64,000 bases of DNA from Caulobacteraceae bacterium. Its GTDB lineage: Bacteria > Pseudomonadota > Alphaproteobacteria > Caulobacterales > Caulobacteraceae. The stretch covers positions 1 to 64,000 of the forward strand of contig JANWHQ010000064.1 of assembly GCA_025450315.1 (NCBI GenBank), read 5' to 3'. Positions 28,936-35,936 of this stretch are shown here, in pieces. Numbering within the stretch: the stretch's first letter is position 1; every line of letters starts with the position of its first letter. Below the pieces are notes generated by a model. The model saw nothing but the letters and a program-made list of their open reading frames with translations. It was not told the DNA's origin and did not search any database. Made by a program: the position numbers and the translations under genes.

Positions 28936-29885
28936 GCCGCCCTCCGGAACGCCGGGGCGGCGGTGCGCACGCCGGCGCGCAGCTTGGCCGAGCGGGCGCG
29001 GGGGTTGGCGGCCATTTCGGCGGGGCCGGGCGCGCGGGCGCCCTTGAACAGCAGCTCGAAGGTGGGCTCGGGGCCGGCCGCGGAGGGCGGCAGGTGGCGG
29101 GAGCCGGCGGGCAGGCGGCCGGCCCGCTCGGTGAAGAAGGCCTTCACGATCCGGTCTTCCAGCGAATGGAAGGTGACCACCGCCAGCTTGCCGCCCGACC
29201 TCAACACCCGCTCCGCCGCGTCCAGCCCGGCCTCAAGCTCGGAGAGCTCCTGGTTGACCGCGATTCTGAGCGCCTGGAATACGCGGGTGGCCGGGTGGAT
29301 GGGGGCGCCGCGGCGCCCGCCCACCGCCTTTTCCACAGATTCGGCGAGATCGAGGGTGCGTGCGAAAGGTTCAAGGGCCCGGCGGCGCGCCAGGGCGGCG
29401 GCGATACGTCGCGACTGCCGCTCCTCGCCATAGACGAAGAAGATCCGCGCCAGTTCGGCCGGCTCCAAGGTGTTGACCAGGTCCGCGGCGCTGGGACCGT
29501 CGGGGCCCATGCGCATGTCCAGCGGGCCGTCCCTCATGAACGAGAAGCCGCGCTCGGGCTCGTCGATCTGCATGGACGAGACGCCGAGGTCGAGGGCCAC
29601 GCCGTCGCAGTGCTCGCGGCCGATCTCCTGCAGCCGGGCCTGCATCTGCGAGAAGCGGCTCTGGGCGAAATGGAAGCGGCCGTCGAAGGCGGCCGCCAGC
29701 GGCTGGGCGAAGCGGGCGGCGGAAGGGTCGCGGTCGAGGGCCAGCACCTCGGCGCCGGTCTCCAGGATGGCCTTGCTGTAGCCGCCGGCGCCGAAGGTCC
29801 CGTCGATCACCGTCCGGCCGGGCGCCGGGCCCAGGGCCTCCAGCACCTCGGGCAGCAGCACCGGGACGTGCGGCGCCTCGGTCAT
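28932..29885 (-). CDS. rsmH: 16S rRNA (cytosine1402-N4)-methyltransferase RsmH (MraW)
   Basis: SAM-dependent rRNA methyltransferase; 317 aa. Visible are [13 protein letters not shown] at the start, motif [44 protein letters not shown] split over the family signature, and the late [16 protein letters not shown]. It overlaps mraZ (ATGA) and ftsL by 4 nt each. Confidence 0.98.
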   Translation of the reverse strand: MTEAPHVPVLLPEVLEALGPAPGRTVIDGTFGAGGYSKAILETGAEVLALDRDPSAARFAQPLAAAFDGRFHFAQSRFSQMQARLQEIGREHCDGVALDLGVSSMQIDEPERGFSFMRDGPLDMRMGPDGPSAADLVNTLEPAELARIFFVYGEERQSRRIAAALARRRALEPFARTLDLAESVEKAVGGRRGAPIHPATRVFQALRIAVNQELSELEAGLDAAERVLRSGGKLAVVTFHSLEDRIVKAFFTERAGRLPAGSRHLPPSAAGPEPTFELLFKGARAPGPAEMAANPRARSAKLRAGVRTAAPAFRRAA

Positions 29886-30349
29886 GCCGCCGAACCCTGT
29901 CGCTGGGCGCGTTGCTGGTTGCGCAGCGCCGCCAGGCCCTCGCGCGCGGCCTTGCGCTGGGCGGCCCGGTGGGCGCGGAAGGCGGCCAGGTCCCAGATCT
30001 GGAAGCGGTCGCCCAGGCCCACCACCGCGACCCAGTCGGTCAGGGCGAAGTCCTGGCAGAGGCTGTCGGGCAGGGTGATGCGGCCGGCGGTGTCGAACGC
30101 CAGGCGGCAGGCGCCGCCGAGGATCGAGGTCTCCAGCGCGGAACGCAGGGGATCGCCGAACGGCAGCTCCTCGATCACCGCCTGATAGCGGTCGAACAGG
30201 GCCTTGCCGCCGGCCTCGATGCAGTCGGCCTCGATGGAGGGGAAGCAGAAGACGCCGTCGAACGGGCCCGACGCCAGGGCGCGGAACTCTTGCGGCACCA
30301 CGATGCGCCGCTTGCCGTCCAGCTGTTTCTCGAACGTCGAGAGAAACAC
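29882..30349 (-). CDS. mraZ: Transcriptional regulator MraZ
   Basis: AbrB-like DNA-binding protein that regulates the dcw operon it heads; 155 aa from GTG 30349 ([19 protein letters not shown]). Two SpoVT/AbrB repeats are seen: [15 protein letters not shown] near the N-terminus and [13 protein letters not shown] near residue 85. The frame is open upstream but that part lacks family resemblance. CAATGACA direct repeats 97-114 bp upstream are its likely autoregulatory sites. A transposon lies 169 bp upstream of the start. Confidence 0.94.
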   Translation of the reverse strand: MFLSTFEKQLDGKRRIVVPQEFRALASGPFDGVFCFPSIEADCIEAGGKALFDRYQAVIEELPFGDPLRSALETSILGGACRLAFDTAGRITLPDSLCQDFALTDWVAVVGLGDRFQIWDLAAFRAHRAAQRKAAREGLAALRNQQRAQRQGSAA

Positions 30350-30445
30350 CCGATCGCCCCCACGCCTTGCGGCCAGCCTGACTGCCCCTCGGTCGCGTCC
30401 GGCCTCGACGCGCGGATTTGGGTTAACACGGGATAAATTGGGATG

Positions 30446-30463
30446 CAATGACACCCAATGACA
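30446..30463. promoter_or_regulatory. 10-bp-spaced direct repeats upstream of mraZ (candidate MraZ operator)
   Basis: CAATGACA occurs at 30446-30453 and 30456-30463, a strict 10-bp period. Read on the minus strand this is TGTCATTG repeated. MraZ proteins bind short direct repeats with 10-bp period upstream of their own gene, so spacing and position fit although the sequence is not the E. coli one. On the minus strand TTGGGT-17 nt-TATCCC spans the repeats and may be the promoter. A TTAA-N7-TAAA (30423-30437) nearby is one base from a CtrA site. Confidence 0.5.
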
Positions 30464-30510
30464 TTTGGGGTCCAGAACTGGTCGGATGCGGCCAGAAAGC
30501 TTGGGACGTC

Positions 30511-30518
30511 AAGTTATC
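30511..30518. repeat. Target site duplication, left copy (AAGTTATC)
   Basis: AAGTTATC directly before the left inverted repeat is identical to 33036-33043 directly after the right one. The 8-bp length is what IS1595-family transposition generates. Confidence 0.95.
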
Positions 30519-30541
30519 GGGAACTATCTGGTTGACGTACC
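30519..30541 (+). repeat. Left terminal inverted repeat of IS1595-type element
   Basis: 23 bp starting GGGAACTATC. It matches the reverse complement of 33013-33035 at 22 of 23 positions; the one difference is T versus C at position 11. Confidence 0.95.
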
Positions 30542-30582
30542 GCGCTCAATAGGTAGTATGGGCTCAGCTAAGGACTGAGCCG

Positions 30583-31542
30583 ATGACCGCCCGCAAATCG
30601 AACCTGAAGAACCCGATATATCACGATGACGACGCCGCCCGCGCGCACCTCGAAGCGCTGCTGTGGCCCTACGGCCCGGTCTGCCCGCGCTGTGGCGTCA
30701 CTGGCGACCGGATCACCAAGCTTCAGGGCCAATCCACCCGGCCGGGTGTCCACAAGTGCAAGGATTGCCGCAAGCCCTTCACCGTGACCGTCGGGACCGT
30801 GATGGAGCGCTCCAAGGTCTCTCTGTCGAGCTGGGTCCTGGCCGCCCACTTCATGGCGTCCAGCAAGAAGGGGATGAGCGCCAAGCAACTGCAACGGCTG
30901 ATGGGCTGCACCTACGAAACCGCGTGGTTCCTGTTCCACCGGCTCCGCGAAGCCGCTCGCCCGAGCGATCCCGGTCCGCTGGGCGGTCCCGGCCGCACCG
31001 TCGAAGCCGATGAGACCTACATGGGCGGCAAGGAAGGCAACAAGCACGCGAACAAGCGCGCCAAGGATCGGGCGCTAGCGGCCGACCGCAAGGAAGCCGT
31101 CCTGACCCTAGTCGAGCGTGGCGGCTTCGCCCGCTCGTTCCACGTCGCCAGCGTCACGGCCAAGACCCTGCGTAATGAGATCGTGACCAACGTTCATCGT
31201 TCGTCGCACCTGATGACGGATGGCGCCGCCTACTACGTCACCACTGGACGGGAATTCGCGGCCCATAGCTCGGTTGACCACGTCTCGGGCGAGTACGTTC
31301 GCGGCGAGGCTCACAGCAACACCGCCGAAGGCTACTTCGCGATCCTGAAGCGCGGCGTCTACGGGACGTTCCACCACGTCTCCCCGGCCCATCTGCACCG
31401 CTATCTGGCCGAATTCGATTTCCGATACAGCTACCGGGAAGCCATGGGCGTCGATGATGACATGCGCGCCGCCGAGCTGCTCCGGGGCGCCAAGGGCAAG
31501 CGCCTCTACTACCGACAGCCTGGTCAAGCCGCGCACGCTTAA
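30583..31542 (+). CDS. IS1595 family (ISXO2-like) transposase
   Basis: 319 aa. An N-terminal zinc ribbon shows CPRCG near residue 31 and CKDCRKPF near 60. A helix-turn-helix region follows (MSAKQLQRLMGCTYETAWFLFHRL). The ISXO2-like catalytic domain shows VEADETYMGG (first Asp), SHLMTDGAAYY (second Asp) and EAHSNTAEGYFAILKRG (Asn/Glu region), followed by HHVSPAHLHRYLAEFDFRY. It is full length without interruption. It starts 42 bp inside the left inverted repeat. Confidence 0.95.
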   Translation: MTARKSNLKNPIYHDDDAARAHLEALLWPYGPVCPRCGVTGDRITKLQGQSTRPGVHKCKDCRKPFTVTVGTVMERSKVSLSSWVLAAHFMASSKKGMSAKQLQRLMGCTYETAWFLFHRLREAARPSDPGPLGGPGRTVEADETYMGGKEGNKHANKRAKDRALAADRKEAVLTLVERGGFARSFHVASVTAKTLRNEIVTNVHRSSHLMTDGAAYYVTTGREFAAHSSVDHVSGEYVRGEAHSNTAEGYFAILKRGVYGTFHHVSPAHLHRYLAEFDFRYSYREAMGVDDDMRAAELLRGAKGKRLYYRQPGQAAHA

Positions 31543-31705
31543 GCAGAAGGCGCGGAAGATCCAGCGCCTGCGACATTCTGAGGCGCCTCGCGCTTCTGGC
31601 GACTCCAAATAACCTTGCACGCGCGAGTCGTCTTCTCGCCACGTCCAATCCGAAACCGGCGCCCGCACGGAAGGGGCAACCGGCCCCGGAAAGGAGGTGG
31701 TTCAA

Positions 31706-31834
31706 GTGAAGTACACAACTCGTCGTGTTGGGCGGGATGCCGGTTCCGGCCGGTTTATCCCGATCCCTGAGGCGGTGCGGCGTCCCCGCACTACCGAAGT
31801 GGAAACCATCCGCTATCCGACGAAGACCCGTTAG
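31706..31834 (+). CDS. Small basic protein of the transposon (42 aa)
   Basis: GTG start with a near-perfect Shine-Dalgarno (AAGGAGGTGG) about 7 nt upstream. The protein reads MKYTTRRVGRDAGSGRF... and ends ...VETIRYPTKTR. The GRDAGSGRFIP core and the C-terminal VETI(R/K) segment match a family of very short alphaproteobacterial proteins of unknown function, in my recollection. It is followed 15 bp later by a strong terminator, so it ends a transcription unit within the transposon. Function unknown. Confidence 0.75.
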   Translation: MKYTTRRVGRDAGSGRFIPIPEAVRRPRTTEVETIRYPTKTR

Positions 31835-31848
31835 GGCCTTCTAGGAGG

Positions 31849-31891
31849 GGGCCGCAGTCGGTTTCGACTTGCTGCGGCCCTTTCCCTTTTT
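31849..31891 (+). terminator. Rho-independent terminator in transposon
   Basis: GGGCCGCAG (31849-31857) pairs with CTGCGGCCC (31872-31880), a 9-bp GC-rich stem, followed by TTTCCCTTTTT. It ends the transposase/small protein unit and would also prevent read-through toward the HNH-like gene. Confidence 0.85.
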
Positions 31892-31917
31892 GGTCGGCCT
31901 GTTTGGTTAACCGACCC

Positions 31918-32067
31918 TTAACCGCGTGGAGTCGCGGTCGGAGACTCGACGCTACCTGACGGGGTCTTGGCTTGGCTCCGGTCGCGCCTAGGGCGCGGCT
32001 GGGGCGGTGTCTTGAGTAGCTTCAGCAACAGCGCATCGCGGCGCTGGTCGTCTTCCTGAGCGCTCAT
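31918..32067 (-). CDS. Possible small protein in transposon (49 aa)
   Basis: MSAQEDDQRRDALLLKLLKTPPQPR... with a Pro/Arg/Ser-rich tail. The DALLLKLLKTPP segment resembles short alphaproteobacterial proteins with an amphipathic helix followed by TPP(x)P. The gene would be divergent from the 32079 gene, with only 11 bp between starts, and has no strong ribosome site. Its stop lies in a TTAA-N7-TTAA sequence. Coding status is uncertain. Confidence 0.4.
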   Translation of the reverse strand: MSAQEDDQRRDALLLKLLKTPPQPRPRRDRSQAKTPSGSVESPTATPRG

Positions 32068-32078
32068 GGGGCGATGAT

Positions 32079-32888
32079 ATGTCATCCGCAGGTTCGAAAC
32101 CACCGAAGCCGCCAAAGGTCTGCATCTTCTGCGGCGGCAACAAGCTCACCGGCGAGCACATATGGCCGGACTGGGCAGCCCCCCTGTTCGGGCCACCTTC
32201 CGGGGTCACCGAAGGCTACGGCGTCGGCGGCCATCCATCTGAGATGAACATTCGGAGGAAAACGCGCCAGGGCCACGTCGTTCAGAAGAAAATCTATGCC
32301 GTCTGCGGGACCTGCAATAGCGGGTGGATGTCGAGGTTAGAGAGCGCGGCCAAGCCAGTCCTCACGCAGTTACAGGCCGCCGACAGTTGTTCACTCGATC
32401 TGGTCCGCCAGACGATCCTGGCGAACTGGATCGTGCTCAAGATGATGGTCGTCGAGCACAGCATCCGGAACCAAGCCATTTTCACCCAGGCCGCGCGCAC
32501 CGCGTTCATGGAGCGCCGAGAGATGCCGCCCAATCTGCAAATCTGGCTGTTCCGCTGCGGCAAGGGCCGATGGCGTTCCGGCTACGCCCGCCACGCGTCA
32601 GGCGCACGAAGGATTCCGATTTCAGAACTCCCGAATGTCCCCACGGTCCCCGACAACCCACCCAACGTGAAGTCGGTATCCCTCGGGTTCAATGAGCTGT
32701 TCATCCACGCGAACTTCACCGTCCTCGCCGACTTCAAGCTTGATCTTGAGCACGACAGGTTCGGGGTCCGACTCTGGCCCTTTGGCGGGGGAAGCATCAA
32801 CTGGCCGCCCGCTTTCACCCTCAGTGAGGAGGCGGCGACCGTCATTGCCGAAACCATTCTTCGGCTTCCGCGAATCACCGCGGCCTAG
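32079..32888 (+). CDS. HNH-like zinc-binding passenger protein
   Basis: 269 aa, function unknown. The N-terminus has KVCIFCGGNKLTGEHIWPDW (Cys 15, Cys 18, Glu-His at 26-27) and, after a 50-residue gap, VCGTCNSGWM (Cys 76, Cys 79, Asn 80). Two CxxC pairs with an EH and a CxxCN make the treble-clef core of HNH nucleases. The rest is helical then beta-rich without known motifs. Its codon use looks less GC-skewed than the dcw genes, consistent with transfer. It lies inside the transposon, downstream of the terminator, and could be a defence or targeting nuclease carried as cargo (inference). Confidence 0.75.
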   Translation: MSSAGSKPPKPPKVCIFCGGNKLTGEHIWPDWAAPLFGPPSGVTEGYGVGGHPSEMNIRRKTRQGHVVQKKIYAVCGTCNSGWMSRLESAAKPVLTQLQAADSCSLDLVRQTILANWIVLKMMVVEHSIRNQAIFTQAARTAFMERREMPPNLQIWLFRCGKGRWRSGYARHASGARRIPISELPNVPTVPDNPPNVKSVSLGFNELFIHANFTVLADFKLDLEHDRFGVRLWPFGGGSINWPPAFTLSEEAATVIAETILRLPRITAA

Positions 32889-33012
32889 TCGCGCTCCATC
32901 TTCGGCCACGGCCGGTCATCCCAGCCTCCCTTGTGGATTATCGGGAACTAGCCTTGGGAGGCTCGGGTTGAGCGCCGGCCTGTCAGGGCCGAATCTACCT
33001 CATGTGGCAGAT

Positions 33013-33035
33013 GGTACGTCAACCGGATAGTTCCC
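33013..33035 (-). repeat. Right terminal inverted repeat of IS1595-type element
   Basis: 23 bp ending ...GGATAGTTCCC; reverse complement of the left repeat with one mismatch. It is followed by the target duplication at 33036-33043. Confidence 0.95.
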
Positions 33036-33043
33036 AAGTTATC
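33036..33043. repeat. Target site duplication, right copy (AAGTTATC)
   Basis: Identical to 30511-30518. Removing one copy plus the transposon restores a continuous rnpB-mraZ intergenic region. Confidence 0.95.
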
Positions 33044-33047
33044 CACA
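33039..33047. promoter_or_regulatory. Perfect DnaA box next to transposon insertion
   Basis: TTATCCACA, the strongest E. coli DnaA-box consensus. The transposon duplicated its first five bases, so this copy is intact and the mraZ-side copy is truncated to TTATC. Before insertion it would have lain about 160-170 bp upstream of mraZ. DnaA control of division genes is known in Caulobacter, but a role here is inference. Confidence 0.5.
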
Positions 33048-33123
33048 GAACATACAGAGAACTGATGGTCGCGCCTGATGGTTAACGCCGCGGCGTGGGC
33101 TGGTTCGGGACTGAAATCGAAGG

Positions 33124-33530
<407 letters not shown>

Positions 33531-33560
33531 CCGGCAAGGTGGGCGCCGGTGCGTCCGCAG

Positions 33561-33887
33561 TCAAGTCGGGAAGCCGTCGGCCTCGGCGCCGGCGATCTCC
33601 GCCGCTTCCATGATTTCACGCAGATAGGCGACGTGCGCTTCGAAGCCGCGCCGTCCGGCCGGCGTGATGAAGACCCGGGTCCGCGGCCGTTTGCCGACGA
33701 AATCCTTCTCCATCCGCACGTAGCCGCTCGCTTCGAGCGTGGCGAGATGGGCGCCGAGATTGCCGTTGGTGGCCTCGGTGATCTGCTTGAGCCGGTTGAA
33801 CTCCAGCGGCGCGCCCCGGGCGGCGTTCAAGGCGGCCAGAACCTTGAGCCTGACCGGCTGATGGATGATTTCGTTCGCCGAAGGCAC
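33561..33887 (-). CDS. Winged-helix transcriptional regulator (MarR-like, copy 2)
   Basis: 108 aa, paralogue of the 7239-7547 protein: NEIIHQPVRLKVLAAL versus DELIHQPLRLKIMAAL, NGNLGAHLATLEASGYV versus DGNLGSHLATLENAGYV, and shared KDFVGK(K/R)PRTR and HVAYLRE. It has the same GTG start and the same 1-nt gap after the membrane protein gene. It is last in the unit DUF2141 protein-membrane protein-regulator, upstream of rnpB. It likely binds the palindrome at 34905-34935 (inference). Confidence 0.88.
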   Translation of the reverse strand: MPSANEIIHQPVRLKVLAALNAARGAPLEFNRLKQITEATNGNLGAHLATLEASGYVRMEKDFVGKRPRTRVFITPAGRRGFEAHVAYLREIMEAAEIAGAEADGFPT

Positions 33888-33888
33888 G

Positions 33889-34422
33889 TCAAAGCCTCTG
33901 GAGCCAGACGCCGCCGAGAACAAGTCCCCCGCCTCCGACCACGGACATCCAGAGATCGAATCGCTCGCGGAACCCGAGGTATCCGACAAGGGTCAGGCCC
34001 CCAAGAGCGACGCCGACCAGGCAGAACCTGAAGCCCTTCCAGATCCCCAGCAGCAGATAGGCCGTCGCCGCCACCAGGGCGATGAGCGCGTTCCAGGTCG
34101 CGCCGGTCGGCGGCCCCGAGACGAGGGCGATGGACCATCCGGCGGCCAGCACGACGGCGACCGCCGCCGGGCGGCGCCAGTCCCAGGCCTGGCCGCGCTG
34201 CAGCAACACGCTGGCGACCGCGCCCACGGCCAGCGCCGGGAACCAGATCACGGCCCGATGGCCGGGAATCCAACCGGTCAGGGCGTTCGCCGCCGCCCAG
34301 ACCAGGCCCCAGACGACGAGCGATTGGCCGGCCCTGGCATAGGCCGTGAACGTCTCCGTCCGTTGTTCGGCCCGGCCGATATCCTTCAGAGCCTTGGCCG
34401 CGTCCGCCAGATCGATCTTCAT
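33889..34422 (-). CDS. Membrane protein paired with regulator (copy 2)
   Basis: 177 aa; soluble N-terminal helix (DAAKALKDIGRAEQRTET) then hydrophobic segments at about 35-50, 58-72, 85-102, 108-125, 132-148 and a last Gly-rich one (SVVGGGGLVLGGVWLQRL). It has the same organisation as the 7549-8097 protein, with which it forms a paralogous pair. Function unknown. It begins 9 bp after the DUF2141 gene's stop codon. Confidence 0.78.
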   Translation of the reverse strand: MKIDLADAAKALKDIGRAEQRTETFTAYARAGQSLVVWGLVWAAANALTGWIPGHRAVIWFPALAVGAVASVLLQRGQAWDWRRPAAVAVVLAAGWSIALVSGPPTGATWNALIALVAATAYLLLGIWKGFRFCLVGVALGGLTLVGYLGFRERFDLWMSVVGGGGLVLGGVWLQRL

Positions 34423-34431
34423 CGACGCGGC

Positions 34432-34887
34432 TCAGTTCCGCGAAGGCCCGGCGGCGGCCGTGGCGTAATGCATGGCCACGTCGATCGTGGATTGCGGCTC
34501 GGCCACGTCCACGGCCGTGTCGGCGAAGGCCGGCGGTCCGGCGAGGATCTTCGGCTCCCGGCTCGCCCCCCAGCCTTCCAGCGGCATGCCTATGCTGTTG
34601 AAGTTGAGGTGGCCGTCGGAGTTCTCGTCGTGGAAGACGGTCACCGCGTATCTCCCCGGCGCGACGCCCTGGTAGCGGACCTCCAGATCGCCCGCCTTGG
34701 CCGGAACGAACCGCCGTCCGGGGCAGCTGTAGAGCAGATAACTCTGCTGGTTGCACAGTTCGACCATCACCTGTCCCGCGTCGTTGCGGAGCCCATGCAG
34801 GACGACCACGACAGTGGCGGCCTGCGCCGTGGCCGCCTGAACCAGCAGGCCCGCAGACCCCACGGCGGCGACTATCCATGCACGCAT
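34432..34887 (-). CDS. Secreted DUF2141 family protein
   Basis: 151 aa with a signal peptide (cleavage about ATA-QA, residues 20-22). The mature part has the DUF2141 pattern: VMVELCNQQSYLL, GRYAVTVFHDENSDGHLNFNSIGMPLEGWG and ILAGPPAFADTAVDV. This is a beta-sandwich periplasmic protein of unknown function. It has a strong GGAGGGAGAG ribosome site. It heads a three-gene unit with a palindromic operator 18 bp upstream of its ATG. Confidence 0.85.
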   Translation of the reverse strand: MRAWIVAAVGSAGLLVQAATAQAATVVVVLHGLRNDAGQVMVELCNQQSYLLYSCPGRRFVPAKAGDLEVRYQGVAPGRYAVTVFHDENSDGHLNFNSIGMPLEGWGASREPKILAGPPAFADTAVDVAEPQSTIDVAMHYATAAAGPSRN

Positions 34888-34904
34888 GATGTCTCTCCCT
34901 CCAA

Positions 34905-34935
34905 CCAGATTAGTCTGTGATACAGAGTAATCTGG
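34905..34935. promoter_or_regulatory. 31-bp palindromic operator of module 2
   Basis: Near-perfect palindrome with arms CCAGATTA and TAATCTGG and core TCTG-N5-CAGA (34914-34926). On the minus strand TTGCCA, 17 nt, TATCAC reads as a promoter whose -10 lies inside the palindrome, so a bound repressor would block it. The core is shared with 8110-8153 upstream of the paralogous module. Confidence 0.75.
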
Positions 34936-35030
34936 AACTTGGCAAGGAGGCGGTCCCTGGTCGGTATGGAAGACATTGGATGGGGAGGGCGTCAGCGCGG
35001 TCCAAGGCGCCGAGCGCGGCCGATCCGCCG

Positions 35031-35576
35031 CTATTGGACGTCGTAGCTGAACACCATCTGGCTGATGGTCACCGCCCCGTGCTGGCGGGTCGTCACATTG
35101 CCTGAATTGTGGCTTTCGCCGCCGCCCGATCCGAAGGTCTCGGAGGCGAAGCACTGGTCGCGATTGGTGAGCAGCTCGAACACGACCGTCTTCCGGTTCG
35201 GCTTGTCGGTCACCAGTTCGCAGTTGGCGTTGAACTTCTTCCAGCGCTGTTTCTGGCCGCAGCTGTTGTCGCCGATCAGCCTGAACTGGAAGTTGGTGAT
35301 GACATGGCCCGGCGCGATGGGCGGGGTGCTGAAGCTGTAGGTGGCCCCCGTGCCGTTGCAGCCGGGGCTCTGCCTCAGTCCGGAGGTTTCCTCGTAGTGT
35401 CCGGGCCCGTGCGGCCCAAGGCCACCCGCCGCCGCGGAGGGAGCAGCCGGCCCGTCGGCAGCGGCGGCCGGGGCGGTCATGGCGCAGACGGCGGCCGAGG
35501 CGGTCATGGCGCAGACGGCGGCGGCGAGCGCCGCCAAGGCCGGCTGGCGGACCAGAGCGGACACGCGAGACGTCAT
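35031..35576 (-). CDS. Hypothetical secreted protein with duplicated signal-peptide segment
   Basis: 181 aa. The N-terminus (RQPALAALAAAVCAMTAS...) is a signal peptide in which a 9-residue unit AAVCAMTA(S/P) occurs twice in tandem, encoded by a 27-bp repeat (35473-35499 and 35500-35526). The mature part has four Cys (PGCNG, DNSCGQ, NANCEL, RDQCFA), likely two disulfides, and beta-rich sequence ending QMVFSYDVQ. No family recognised. It stands alone, with small gaps to both neighbours. Confidence 0.7.
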   Translation of the reverse strand: MTSRVSALVRQPALAALAAAVCAMTASAAVCAMTAPAAAADGPAAPSAAAGGLGPHGPGHYEETSGLRQSPGCNGTGATYSFSTPPIAPGHVITNFQFRLIGDNSCGQKQRWKKFNANCELVTDKPNRKTVVFELLTNRDQCFASETFGSGGGESHNSGNVTTRQHGAVTISQMVFSYDVQ

Positions 35577-35631
35577 GACTGTTTCCCCTTCCCCTCCGGC
35601 CGGACGAAACGGCGCCGCCAGAGCAAGGCTC

Positions 35632-35898
35632 CTACATCTTGTAGTCAGTTTTACTCGGCACGTTCGCGGTTGCAAGACCGCTCCTCTGCGGCCGGCCGAA
35701 GGGGGCCGGATCGATCGGCCGGCGCTTTCCGTCCTCGAGGTTCTCGCAGCCCCAGCCAATCCGCTTGCTTCGGGTTTCGGACCTCTTGGCGGACTCGACC
35801 CAGCAGATCCACTCGTTGCGGGCCAAGGGGGTGATGTCCTCCCAGCTCGCCAGCGCCTTCGGCCTGGAGCTCGGGGCCGCGCCCGGATCCGGGGGCAA
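35632..35898 (-). pseudogene. Degenerate YdeI/OmpD-associated-family protein
   Basis: The minus strand encodes ALASWEDITPLARNEWICWV followed by ESAKRSETRSKRIGWGCENL and EDGKRRP. This is the core of short stand-alone YdeI/OmpD-associated family proteins. Family members begin with a Met-started LPxDLxxAL helix and end in CCWPGC; here the start would be TTG 35898 and two of the helix leucines are Pro. After GKRRP the frame runs into an unrelated 32-residue tail. It looks like a gene with a lost C-terminal Cys motif, either by frameshift or decay, but a divergent functional protein cannot be excluded. Confidence 0.55.
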
Positions 35899-35936
35899 GG
35901 CGTGGACCCGGCCGCCGGAGATCGGGGTCTGGCGGG

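Larger units (their letters stand above)
30519..33035 (+). mobile_element. IS1595-family transposon with passenger genes (2517 bp)
   Basis: A complete element: 23-bp terminal inverted repeats, 8-bp target duplication, an ISXO2-like transposase, and about 1.4 kb of passenger DNA. The passenger part encodes a 42-aa protein, a possible 49-aa protein and a 269-aa HNH-like protein. It is inserted between rnpB and mraZ and splits a DnaA-box-containing promoter region. The intact repeats, duplication and transposase suggest a fairly recent and possibly active insertion. Members of this family are known to carry passenger genes. Confidence 0.95.

Noticed and set aside
31907-31921. TTAA-N7-TTAA (CtrA-type) sequence inside the transposon
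   Set aside because: It lies just after a terminator and over the stop of a doubtful small gene, not in a promoter position; probably chance in an AT-richer segment.
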